38,619 nt of DNA from JANWHF01 sp036276235. GTDB taxonomy: Bacteria > Planctomycetota > Phycisphaerae > Tepidisphaerales > Tepidisphaeraceae. The notes under the pieces were generated by a model. That model was not told where the DNA came from. It saw nothing but the letters and a program-made list of their open reading frames with translations, and ran no database searches. The stretch covers positions 1 through 38,619 of the forward strand of contig DATBDZ010000484.1 of assembly GCA_036276235.1 (NCBI GenBank). Reading direction: 5' to 3'. The position numbers were made by a program, and so were the translations under genes. Below, in pieces: positions 18,406-26,206 of this stretch. How positions within the stretch are numbered: position 1 is the first letter of the stretch; every line of letters starts with the position of its first letter.

Positions 18406-18468
18406 GAAGAGTGATGAGTGAAGAGTGAAGCCTGACAATTTCCCGTCAGGTTTCACTCATCACTCTTC
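18406..18468. terminator. hairpin after the haem-protein operon, possible terminator
   Basis: Bases 18406-18422 and 18452-18468 are reverse complements over 17 bases, and an inner 6-bp stem (18431-18436 with 18445-18450) closes the loop. It lies between the stop at 18360 and the GH51 start at 18547. The sequence is built from near-repeats of GAAGAGTGATGAGTGA, which also occur imperfectly at 18373-18392. There is no U-run, so terminator function is a guess from position and structure. Confidence 0.55.
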
Positions 18469-18546
18469 ATCTGCGCCGGCTTCACTGATCACGTTTCCTC
18501 GTCACCCTCACATCGACTTGGCCCGGCTTCATCGCAAGGAACACAA

Positions 18547-20550
18547 ATGATTGGAATCACCACCAAATCCCTCAGTCTTATGGCAGGGACGATCATCTTG
18601 TCAGCATCTTTCGGCGTTGGCGTCGCGCGCGCAGCCGACACCGACGTCACTCTTTCCATCGACGCATCAAAGACCGGCGCGCCGATTTCCAAGTACATCT
18701 ACGGCCAATTCGCCGAGCACCTGGGCCGCTCGATCTACGGCGGTCTTTGGGCGGAGATGATCGAGGACCGAAAGTTTGGGCAGGAGATCACGGACGATTA
18801 CAAGCCGTTCGATGTGGCCGAAGATAATTATGGAAAGCCCGCGTCGTTCGTTTATCTGAAGAACTCACCGTGGAAAGTGATTGGCCCCAAGGGGACGGTG
18901 ACGATGGACAAGACCCTTGCGTATGTGGGCGATTGGTCGCCGGTCATTCATCTGCCGGGCAACGGGATGGAGGCGGGGATTTCGCAGGGCAATGAGCCGT
19001 TCAACGGCGCGGGTGGGTTTCTCGCGGTCGAGAAGGGAAAGAAATATGTCGGGCATATTGTGCTGGCGGGTGATGTCGATGCCGGGCCGGTGACAGTAAA
19101 GCTGGCAAATCCCAATGCCTCCAGCGGCCTGCGCGTCTGGTCGGTAGACAAGTTGATCGACAAACTGGATGGCGAGTGGAAATCATATCCGCTGGAGTTC
19201 GCGTCGCTTCCCGATTCAGATCAGGTGACGCTGAGCATCACCGCCAAGGGAAAGGGAACATTTCGCATCGGCGCGATTTCGCTGATGCCGGCGGACAACG
19301 TAAAGGGATGGCGCGCGGACACGCTCACTGAGCTGAAAAAACTGGACGCCCCGCTGCTGCGCTGGCCGGGCGGCAATTTTGTCTCGGGATACAACTGGCG
19401 CGATGGGATTGATCCCAATCGCGACAAGCGCCCGCCGCGCGCCAACCCGGCGTGGAAAAATATCGAACACAATGACGTCGGCATCCATGAATTCATGGAG
19501 CTGTGCGATCTGATCAAGACCGAGCCTTATGTCGCGCTGAACATGGGGAAGGGTTCGGTGGAGGAAGCCGCCGCCGAGGTGCAATATATCGTCGGCGCGG
19601 CGGACACGCCGATGGGCAGGATGCGCGCCGCCAACGGGCGAAAGGACCCCTGGACGGAAAAGTTCTGGGCCGTCGGCAATGAAATGTACGGCACCTGGCA
19701 ACTGGGCTACATGCCGGTAGACCTGTACGTGCTCCGCCATAACGCGGCGGCCAAGCTGATTCGTGCCGAGGCGCCCAGCGCCACTCTCGTAGCCTGCGGC
19801 GACACCAACACCAAAGGCTGGGACAGCCGAATGCTCGCCGACTGCGGGCCCAATATGAATCTGCTTTCGCTGCATACCTACGTGCATGAAGTGGTCGGCG
19901 ATCCCTACAAGCACTCCGTGCAGCTGCGCGATTCGATCCACGGAATCCTCAGCGCCTTCCGCGGCTACAATCAGCCGAAAATCAAGGTGGCGTTCGACGA
20001 ATGGAACTTCTGGTACGGCAACTACGTCTACGGCGAGCTAGGCACGCAATACCGCCTCAAAGACGCCCTGGGCGTCACGATGGGCCTGCACGAGTTCTAC
20101 CGCAACAGCGACATCGTAGAGCTGGCGTGCTTCGCGCAAACGGTCAACGTGCTCGGCGCAATCAAGACCAGCCGCACCGCCGCCACGCTCGAAGGCAGCG
20201 GCGAAGTGCTCGCCCTCTATCGCCATCAGTTCGGAACAATCCCCATCGAGATCAAACAGCCGGCACCGGACTTGGATATCGCCGCCGCGTGGACGGATGA
20301 TCACAAGACAATCACGATCTCAATCGTAAACGCGACAAGCACGCCGCGAACGATTGATTTGGATCTGGGAAAAACCGCGATCAAGAATGGCGCCACCCGA
20401 TGGGAAATCACCGGCGCAACGCCGCAAGCTCACAATGAACCGGATGGTTATCCAAACCTGATCCGCGCCGTGCAGAAGCAAGTCACTTTTGAGAAGAAGC
20501 TGGAGTCGCCAGCCTATTCCGCAGAACTCTATCGGCTGGAACTCAACTGA
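18547..20550 (+). CDS. GH51 alpha-L-arabinofuranosidase, secreted
   Basis: A 667-residue exported enzyme that should release terminal arabinofuranose from arabinoxylan or arabino-oligosaccharides. After the signal peptide (about 1-30), a conserved GH51 N-terminus appears (ISKYIYGQFAEHLGRSIYGG), then a beta/CBM4_9-like insertion (about 100-250), then the (beta/alpha)8 catalytic barrel: LRWPGGNFVSGYNW, acid/base E379 in FWAVGNEMYG, and nucleophile E485 in VAFDEWNFWYG. The C-terminal beta-sandwich is present to the end. ATG at 18547 follows an AAGGA site. It stands alone between a hairpin upstream and a large nested inverted repeat downstream, so it may be its own transcription unit. It is only distantly related to the second GH51 in the window (27197-29260). 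Confidence 0.95.
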   Translation: MIGITTKSLSLMAGTIILSASFGVGVARAADTDVTLSIDASKTGAPISKYIYGQFAEHLGRSIYGGLWAEMIEDRKFGQEITDDYKPFDVAEDNYGKPASFVYLKNSPWKVIGPKGTVTMDKTLAYVGDWSPVIHLPGNGMEAGISQGNEPFNGAGGFLAVEKGKKYVGHIVLAGDVDAGPVTVKLANPNASSGLRVWSVDKLIDKLDGEWKSYPLEFASLPDSDQVTLSITAKGKGTFRIGAISLMPADNVKGWRADTLTELKKLDAPLLRWPGGNFVSGYNWRDGIDPNRDKRPPRANPAWKNIEHNDVGIHEFMELCDLIKTEPYVALNMGKGSVEEAAAEVQYIVGAADTPMGRMRAANGRKDPWTEKFWAVGNEMYGTWQLGYMPVDLYVLRHNAAAKLIRAEAPSATLVACGDTNTKGWDSRMLADCGPNMNLLSLHTYVHEVVGDPYKHSVQLRDSIHGILSAFRGYNQPKIKVAFDEWNFWYGNYVYGELGTQYRLKDALGVTMGLHEFYRNSDIVELACFAQTVNVLGAIKTSRTAATLEGSGEVLALYRHQFGTIPIEIKQPAPDLDIAAAWTDDHKTITISIVNATSTPRTIDLDLGKTAIKNGATRWEITGATPQAHNEPDGYPNLIRAVQKQVTFEKKLESPAYSAELYRLELN

Positions 20551-20573
20551 TCGTTTTCAAGACATGTCGAGAT

Positions 20574-20738
20574 TAACAGCCCGTGGCAACAGTCCCGCGC
20601 GGCGTCGCGCGGCGGATTTGGCTCGGGATCGAGGCGGAGAAACGACGAGTATTGAATGAGATAAGCGGAGTTTCGACAACGAAGAGCCCGAGCCAAAGCG
20701 GCAAGTGACCCCCGCGCGACTTTTGCCGCGGGCTGTTA
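20574..20738. repeat. 165-bp element with three nested inverted-repeat stems
   Basis: Outer stem: 20574-20589 with 20723-20738 (16 bp, one mismatch that is a G-U pair in RNA). Middle stem: 20604-20612 with 20712-20720 (9 bp, perfect). Inner stem: 20617-20627 with 20687-20697 (11 bp, perfect). The 59-base centre is less structured. It starts 23 bases after the GH51 stop and could end that transcript, or be a MITE or structured RNA. No protein-coding potential. Confidence 0.8.
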
Positions 20739-20899
20739 TGGAACGCAAAGAGCTCCAGGGAACACCCGCCGACGCCAGCCGCCAAGCCCACAGCCGCGGC
20801 GACCGAGCATGATACAAATGTTACACACGCGCTTGTGTCACATGGCCGATGCTCATCGCGCAACCAATGATGATAAGCAAGCTTATGTCACGAACGCGC

Positions 20900-20926
20900 G
20901 TGTTACACCGCTGAAGGGTGTAACAC
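20900..20926. repeat. short perfect hairpin, GTGTTACACC stem
   Basis: Bases 20900-20909 and 20917-20926 are exact reverse complements with a 7-base loop. The left arm also belongs to a wider imperfect inverted repeat with 20817-20844. Role unknown. Confidence 0.6.
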
Positions 20927-21260
20927 CCTCCGCTCCGCGCGGCCACAGCGTCTCAAGTGGCATGCCTCGCCGTCCTCCCTGTCAGGCTTTGGCCCGATTC
21001 GCATCGATGTTCGGTCAGCTGCAATGCCTGATTTGCGCTACACGAGCAAAATGCGAAAACGGTGCAAATGGTGCATCGACTTTTGTCTATATGAATCCAT
21101 AAAGTTAATTCAGAAAACGATTTACGCAAAACACAATCGGCTCCGAATCTTGCACCATTTTTCTTATTTTAACATGCGTGGTGCAGCCGCTCGCGTGCGC
21201 CGGATCAGCGGATCAATCGCATTGGAGCGTTTTTCCTGCTTCGGGTGGATGCTTCAACGG

Positions 21261-21360
21261 ATTGAACGTCGAACGTCCAACGTCCAACGAAGAAAACCGC
21301 TGCCGGGATAGTAAGAGGGCTTTGCACCGTTCGAAGTTGCATGTTCGGCGTTGGACGTTT
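21261..21360. repeat. AACGTCCAACG-type short repeat cluster, site 1
   Basis: Tandem and inverted copies of a decamer-like unit around AACGTC(G/C)AACG occur at 21261-21292, and the inverse form at 21331-21360. A larger cluster of the same family lies at 23143-23280. Frames through these clusters give peptides rich in Arg-Thr-Ser-Asn-Val-Glu, a well-known artefact of this repeat type, so no gene is called here. Confidence 0.75.
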
Positions 21361-21401
21361 ATTCCTTCTTCAGCGCCGAATAGGCGACACAACCACTCTT
21401 T

Positions 21402-21577
21402 CAAAATATTGCAAAATACTTCTTGCTGATTTGGTTGGCGTGTCGCCTGAACTGGTGGAGTATTGGGAGCAAGGCCGCCGCGAGCCCACCCGCGTCGCGG
21501 GCCGCCTGCTCGATCACATCGTCGCTGATCCACAACGGTACCTGGCATCGCTGGTGAAACGCCGGACGGTCGCATGA
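21402..21577 (+). pseudogene. remnant of a helix-turn-helix (XRE/HigA-like antitoxin) gene
   Basis: The last 58 codons of this frame look like the C-terminal half of an XRE-type DNA-binding protein, close to HigA/NadS-like antitoxins: LLADLVGVSPELVEYWEQGR, then REPTRVAGRLLDHIVADPQR. The recognition helix (VSPELVEYWEQG) is present, but the first helix and the N-terminal half are missing; upstream the frame runs into the AACGTCCAACG-type repeats. No ribosome site or matching toxin gene is visible. The likeliest reading is a toxin-antitoxin remnant broken by repeat insertion or deletion. A shortened protein starting inside this segment cannot be fully excluded. Confidence 0.6.
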
Positions 21578-21656
21578 GGGACCAAAAGCCGAGGGATCGC
21601 ACGTGACCCGTTTTCCGCGTCAAGAGGGGAGCGAAGTCCCCGTACCATTTCGCGTT

Positions 21657-22199
21657 TCATCGCACCGACCCCGGCGTCGTGCCACATTCGGGGCAACGAT
21701 CTGGTGTGGCACGTAGGTCATAGCCACAGTAATTGCAGCATCCGATTCTGCCCAACCGCCTACGCCAAATTCGCATTGCAACATTTCCAATTAGGAGCGA
21801 CCCAATTATGAGGACTAAATACACATACGGCAAAACAATTATCCATTCATGTGCGTTTAACACGAACGTTATTCCACCTGCCTGCAACATTCTTCGGGTG
21901 CCAACTCCTGGCCCACTCACTGCGAAAAGATCTTCGGGTGCTCGGACTTCGTGGTAGAACGTCTGATCGGCGGAGCCGATCTCCCACCGATCGAACCAAC
22001 TGTCGGTAATGCTCATGCGACCCCGCGAGCTTATCAGACCAACATTGCCGGCTGTGCCTTGGCGATAATATGTAACGTCGTCAAGAGTCCAAAAGCTTCG
22101 CAGCCAAAGTGCGCCCGTTAAGATTATCAGCAAGACACACAGCCCGCAAAATAGTTGACAGAAGGGGCACCATACGATGATCCTAAAGTAACGTGTCAA
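21657..22199 (-). CDS. hypothetical membrane protein with C-terminal zinc ribbon
   Basis: A 180-residue protein with two membrane segments (about 12-34 and 118-140) around a soluble domain of about 80 residues, and a cytoplasmic C-terminal zinc ribbon: CNYCGYDLRATPDRCPECG, with four cysteines in two CxxC pairs. This ribbon is characteristic of small membrane proteins in planctomycetes, whose function is not known. The start is a TTG at 22199 preceded by a GAGG site; no ATG is in frame near the first membrane segment. It lies 108 bases downstream of the lipoprotein gene at 22308-22733 in the same direction, and the two may form an operon. The DNA is less GC-rich than the neighbouring enzyme genes. 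Confidence 0.75.
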   Translation of the reverse strand: MTRYFRIIVWCPFCQLFCGLCVLLIILTGALWLRSFWTLDDVTYYRQGTAGNVGLISSRGRMSITDSWFDRWEIGSADQTFYHEVRAPEDLFAVSGPGVGTRRMLQAGGITFVLNAHEWIIVLPYVYLVLIIGSLLIGNVAMRIWRRRLGRIGCCNYCGYDLRATPDRCPECGTTPGSVR

Positions 22200-22307
22200 G
22201 CTCGCCTCGGTCTACTTGCCCACGCTGGGCACTGTTCGGCGGCCCAACGTTCGGTGGCAAAGACGATATGCCGGAGCAGGGCGCTCTGCGCTCGACGACA
22301 GGAACTT

Positions 22308-22733
22308 TCAGAGTTGCTCATTTGTTACAACGTAGTCGAGTAGCCTGCCCGCCCGATCGTAGTGGATTTCAACCGCCACGAAATGATACAAATCCTTCAG
22401 GCCATACACGCCTTGCCAGTCCTGCGTTATTCCCATGAAGCCGAATACCTCAACGACACATGATTCTTCCGAACTGTGCGGGCACTTCTCCTTATAAACG
22501 CGGTCGGGCGGCCCATGAAACCTCCTATGGACTTCCTCGGGTCCCATTCCTCGCTCGAAGATCTTGCCCTTTCCATAGGCATATCGAGGATCAAACAATA
22601 CATCCATGTCGTTTGCGGTTCGGATAGTGGGCGGCTGTATATCGCGAACGGGAATAGAACAGCCTGCTGATAGCAGACACATCAATGGAATCAAAATGAA
22701 AATAGCACGTGTCACGATTCTGCGATACCGCAT
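22308..22733 (-). CDS. small hypothetical lipoprotein, possible BamE/SmpA-like fold
   Basis: A 141-residue protein with a clear lipoprotein signal: basic start, hydrophobic core (AIFILIPLMCLL) and lipobox SAGC, so it is likely membrane-anchored outside the cytoplasm. The mature part has a stretch GMGPEEVHRRFHGPPDRVY that resembles the small beta-alpha motif of BamE/SmpA/OmlA proteins, followed by beta-rich sequence ending YDRAGRLLDYVVTNEQL. The resemblance is short and unproven. ATG at 22733 is the only sensible start. It precedes the zinc-ribbon membrane protein gene on the same strand and shares its lower GC, so both may have arrived together. Confidence 0.7.
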   Translation of the reverse strand: MRYRRIVTRAIFILIPLMCLLSAGCSIPVRDIQPPTIRTANDMDVLFDPRYAYGKGKIFERGMGPEEVHRRFHGPPDRVYKEKCPHSSEESCVVEVFGFMGITQDWQGVYGLKDLYHFVAVEIHYDRAGRLLDYVVTNEQL

Positions 22734-23486
22734 ATCGCAAATTCCTCGGCGGAAAACGGGGAGATTATGTTATTAACGACAGCCTGAATTAATACCAGCG
22801 GACGTCACGCGAAGTTGCGAAGAAAAATGGGAAACGAGTCAAGTGCAATATTGGCCGGCCGAGGCGTCGATCGCTCGGGGCGCCGGCAGCACGCGTCTTA
22901 TCACACCGGCGGTCGCGTCAGGCGGATTGCAGGCGTTCGCGGATTCAAAACTGCTGGCCTGGGGGCATCGCTAGACGCGCTCTGCAAGCAGAGCGGCTAA
23001 CCGAGAATGACGCTCCGCGGCGGGTGGAGGACGAAAAACTTAACTCCATTCGCCGCGCAGCGACATTATCGTTTTAGCCGTCGTACTTGCACGGCGCGTC
23101 CGAGCGATCTTGCTCGACCGTCCCGATTTCCGCGTTTGCTCGCTTCGACGTTCTCAAAAAACCTTGAACGTCGAACGTTCAACTTCGAACGGAGTCTCCT
23201 TCCTTCGACGTTCAAAGTTCGACGTTGGAAGTTCGAAGTTCACAATGAATATCCAACTTCGAACGTCCAGCTTCGAACGGGCCAAAGACGACTTCGGGCC
23301 GGAGCCGCGCGGGACCCCCAGCGGCGGTCAATATTCGACATGCGTGCGCAAGTTCTGACATGTCCTTCGGAAAACCGCTTCGATATGCTGCGGCCAGCGA
23401 GAGGGTCTGCTTCACAAATTCTGTGCAAGATGCTTTATGCACACGACAAACCAATCATTACAATCCCATCAGCAAAGGAAAGTCCC
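22734..23486. other. 753-bp non-coding stretch with hairpin and repeat cluster
   Basis: The only structures I can support are a perfect 8-bp hairpin at 22978-22995 (CGCTCTGC, 2-base loop, GCAGAGCG) and the repeat cluster at 23143-23280. Long frames crossing this region are repeat-derived. An AAAGGA ribosome site at 23474-23479 belongs to the esterase at 23487. Confidence 0.65.
23143..23280. repeat. AACGTCGAACGTTCAA-type short repeat cluster, site 2
   Basis: About ten imperfect copies, in both orientations, of a unit around TTGAACGTCGAACGTT / GTTCGAAGTT. It is the same family as the cluster at 21261-21360. The sequence gives no credible protein in any frame. Confidence 0.75.
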
Positions 23487-24767
23487 ATGACATCAGCCAC
23501 CTCATCGAGCAGTCAGGCCAGGGCTTTGGCTCGCCTGACCGCGGCGATTTTCATCCTCGCAGGCACATTCATTTCCACACGCGCCATCGCTCAAACAACC
23601 CGACCCGCGACCGCGCCATCGGGGTTCGGCCGAGGCCGCGGCGGCGGGGTTGAAGACAGCGTGGCGCGCGGGACCATTTCGCCGGTGGTTAGCCCGGATC
23701 ATCGAATCACGTTTCGCCTTCGCGCTCCAAACGCCAAGCAGGTGCAGGTGCGCGGCGATTTTACGATTCACATGTCCACCATCCTCGACATGACCAAGGA
23801 CAACGACGGCGTCTGGTCTTACACGACTGAGCCGCTCAAGCCCAGCTCCTACCAGTACTGGTTCATCATGGATGGCTTGATTCTGCCTGATCCGGTCAAC
23901 ACGTACGTGCGGCCGGCATCCGGCGTCTACAAAAGCCAGGTCGACGTCCCGGGGCCGGAAATGGATTTCATGGCGTTCAAGGATGTGCCGCACGGCGAGC
24001 TGCGCGAGCACTTGTACATCAATCGCGATAATGGCACGCAACGCCGCGTCGTCGTGTATGTGCCGCCAGGGTACAACACCAGCGAGAAATCGTATCCGGT
24101 TCTCTATCTGCTCCACGGCGCCAACGATTTTGAGCGCGGCTGGACGCAGACCGGCCGGGCCAATCTCATCATGGATAACCTGCTCGCCGCCGGCAAGACA
24201 TTGCCGGCGATCATCGTGATGCCATTCGGCCACGATGTCACCGGGTCGACCGGCCGCCAGGCGGAGATCCGCTACACGCAGCAGGCGCTGGGTGTGACGC
24301 CCGCCGCCGGCGGCGGACGCGGTCGCGGCGGCGCTGGTCCCAGCTTCATGGAGAAGGATCTTCTGGGCAATGTCATCCCGCTGGTCGAAAAGGAATATCG
24401 CGTCATCAAGGACGCCAGGCACCGCGCGATCATCGGCTACTCCATGGGCGCGGGCCATTCATCCGCGATTGGCTTGAGCCATCCGGAGCTATTCAATTAC
24501 GTCGGCATCTACAGCGGCGGCTCCAGCGCCAACGCCATCGCGCCGGCACTGGCCGATGTCGATAAAACCAACAAGACCTACAAAATGATCTGGGTCGGGT
24601 GTGGAGATGACGACACCACCGCCATCGGCGGCACACGCAATCTGCACAACCTGCTCACCACGCGCGGCGTGAATCACATCTACGTCGAAACGCCCGGCGC
24701 GCATCATGATTACCAGGTCTGGCGGATTTATCTGGAGACGAATCTGCCGATGCTGTTTCGGGACTAA
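23487..24767 (+). CDS. secreted CE1-type (esterase D-like) carbohydrate esterase, second copy
   Basis: A 426-residue exported esterase, the same length and architecture as the one at 8752-10032, probably acting on acetylated or feruloylated xylan. Signal peptide to about residue 36 (AIAQ), then TTRPATAPS and a Gly/Arg tract (GFGRGRGGG). Residues about 62-155 form an early-set/CBM48-like domain, and about 170-426 the hydrolase: YPVLYLLHGANDFERGW, nucleophile S319 in GYSMGAGHS, probable catalytic His406 or His407 in PGAHHDYQVW. A Gly/Arg insert (AAGGGRGRGGAGPS, about 273-286) sits at the same place as the longer insert of the paralog. ATG at 23487 follows an AAAGGA site; the long upstream extension crosses repeats and is not coding. 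The GH10 xylanase follows downstream. Confidence 0.9.
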   Translation: MTSATSSSSQARALARLTAAIFILAGTFISTRAIAQTTRPATAPSGFGRGRGGGVEDSVARGTISPVVSPDHRITFRLRAPNAKQVQVRGDFTIHMSTILDMTKDNDGVWSYTTEPLKPSSYQYWFIMDGLILPDPVNTYVRPASGVYKSQVDVPGPEMDFMAFKDVPHGELREHLYINRDNGTQRRVVVYVPPGYNTSEKSYPVLYLLHGANDFERGWTQTGRANLIMDNLLAAGKTLPAIIVMPFGHDVTGSTGRQAEIRYTQQALGVTPAAGGGRGRGGAGPSFMEKDLLGNVIPLVEKEYRVIKDARHRAIIGYSMGAGHSSAIGLSHPELFNYVGIYSGGSSANAIAPALADVDKTNKTYKMIWVGCGDDDTTAIGGTRNLHNLLTTRGVNHIYVETPGAHHDYQVWRIYLETNLPMLFRD

Positions 24768-24834
24768 ATGACTTTGCGCACTCACGCGTTTTGATTTTCG
24801 TGGAGGCGGCCTTGGAGGATGAGAATCTTTCATC

Positions 24835-24941
24835 GTGGCACGGGTTTTCAACCCGTGCGTGCGATGTTCGAACGAATAGGACCAAGAAACAACGATTCTG
24901 TTCGTTCTGCGCCGCTTGCACGGGTTGAAAACCCGTGCCAC
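24835..24941. repeat. REPIN-like pair of GTGG-headed hairpins
   Basis: The 24-base unit at 24835-24858 (GTGGCACGGGTTTTCAACCC and GTGC) returns as an exact reverse complement at 24918-24941, with 59 bases between. Each unit is itself a hairpin (GCACGGGTT, 3-base loop, AACCCGTGC) with GTG(G) at its outer foot, the layout of paired REP elements. It lies between the esterase stop (24767) and the GH10 start (25028). Confidence 0.85.
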
Positions 24942-25027
24942 ATGAAAGGGTTTTAAACTCCTTTGCGGACCCTACGAAATCGCACGGCAATTCATGGCGG
25001 CATAGCCGCGGTACAATCGGATCATCT

Positions 25028-26206
25028 ATGAAAACCAACAGCAAACATGTGCTCCTTCGCTTGGTCACTGGCTTGAGCGCCGGCGTCCTCGCCATTTTCA
25101 TCGCTCGTGCACCCGGGCAGACCGCATCACCCGCCACCGCGCCGACGACAGCGCCCGCGGTTGATCAGCATGGGCCGACGATCAAGCAGACTTACTCGAA
25201 ATACTTTCTGATCGGCATGGCGGGAGATATTCCCGGCAACTTCTCCGAGCAGGAAATGGCGCTGATCAAGGACAACTTCGGCGTCGTGACGCCGGAGAAT
25301 TGCATGAAGCCGGGGCCGATTCACCCCGAAGAAAACACCTGGAGCTTTGAGCGCCCCGATGCCCTGGTGAAATGGTGCGCGGACAATGGTTTGGTCGTCC
25401 ATGGCCACACGCTGGTGTGGCATGCGCAGACCAATAACTGGTTCTTTCAGGGCGACGACAAGGACGTCATCACCAAGCGCCTGCAAAACCATATCAGCAC
25501 GCTTGTCGGCCACTTCAAGGGAAAGATCCGAAGCTGGGATGTGGTCAACGAAGCGATCAACGACGGCGGCAACGCACAAACCGCCGAGACGGAAAACCTT
25601 CGACGATCGCAGTGGTCTCAAAAGATCGGTCCGGAGTTTCTGACGCTCGCCTTCAAGTTTGCCCACGAAGCCGACCCGGACGCCAAACTGTTTTACAACG
25701 ACTACAACATCGAGAACGGCTTCAAGCACGGCAGCTCGATGGTGTTGCTCAAACGTCTCAAGGCTGATGGCGCGCCAATTTTTGGCGTGGGAATCCAAGG
25801 CCATTGGAGCACGGCGAACGTGCCCTATGCCGCCATTGATAAGGCGATCGCCGATTATGCCTCGCTTGGTTTGAAGGTGAGCATTTCAGAACTGGACGTG
25901 ACGATTCGCGGCACATCCGGCGGGCAACTCGGTGGCCCCGCAGGAGGTCGCCGCGGCGGTGGCGCACCCGCTTCGCCGCAGGATCTGCAGGCACAGGCGG
26001 ATGCGTATGCGAAATTGTTTACGATCTTCGCCAAACACAAGGACACGATCGACCGCGTGACGTTCTGGGGTCTCAACGACCGCCGAAGCTGGCGCGCCGG
26101 ACAGAATCCCCTGATCTTCGATTCCAACAACCAGCGCAAGCCCGCTTATGTGGCGATCGTCGATGCACTGCTGCATCCGAATCCGGATCTGGCGATGCCC
26201 AAGTGA
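25028..26206 (+). CDS. GH10 endo-1,4-beta-xylanase, secreted
   Basis: A 392-residue exported GH10 enzyme that cuts the xylan main chain. The signal peptide covers about 1-35 and is followed by ATAPTTAPAV. The (beta/alpha)8 barrel shows the family blocks in order: FGVVTPENCMKPGPI, HGHTLVWHAQTNNWF, acid/base E175 in WDVVNEAIND, GVGIQGHWS, nucleophile E288 in VSISELDVTI, and WGLNDRRSW. Just after the nucleophile strand is a Gly/Arg insert (GTSGGQLGGPAGGRRGGG) in a loop. No separate binding module is present. ATG at 25028 is chosen as the start of the signal peptide, although no strong ribosome site precedes it. The stop codon directly abuts the stop codon of the convergent AraC-type gene. Confidence 0.96.
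   Translation: MKTNSKHVLLRLVTGLSAGVLAIFIARAPGQTASPATAPTTAPAVDQHGPTIKQTYSKYFLIGMAGDIPGNFSEQEMALIKDNFGVVTPENCMKPGPIHPEENTWSFERPDALVKWCADNGLVVHGHTLVWHAQTNNWFFQGDDKDVITKRLQNHISTLVGHFKGKIRSWDVVNEAINDGGNAQTAETENLRRSQWSQKIGPEFLTLAFKFAHEADPDAKLFYNDYNIENGFKHGSSMVLLKRLKADGAPIFGVGIQGHWSTANVPYAAIDKAIADYASLGLKVSISELDVTIRGTSGGQLGGPAGGRRGGGAPASPQDLQAQADAYAKLFTIFAKHKDTIDRVTFWGLNDRRSWRAGQNPLIFDSNNQRKPAYVAIVDALLHPNPDLAMPK

Larger units (their letters stand above)
20551..21386. other. non-coding, repeat-rich stretch of about 840 bp
   Basis: It holds a large nested inverted repeat (20574-20738), an imperfect inverted repeat spanning 20817-20909, a perfect 10-bp hairpin (20900-20909 with 20917-20926), a less GC-rich section (about 21050-21180), and the start of a cluster of AACGTCCAACG-type repeats (21261-21360). 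No open frame here has coding character. Confidence 0.65.

Noticed and set aside
20809..21311. Two overlapping frames of about 95 codons in the repeat-rich patch
   Set aside because: There is no ribosome site, no recognisable fold, and they overlap inverted repeats.
21261..23280. Possible CRISPR array from the regular-looking short repeats
   Set aside because: The units are about 10 bases, degenerate, in both orientations and without unique spacers of even length; there are no cas genes.
23007..23486. N-terminal extension of 160 codons to the esterase at 23487
   Set aside because: The extension crosses the short-repeat cluster and gives repeat-type peptide; ATG at 23487 has a ribosome site and begins the signal peptide.
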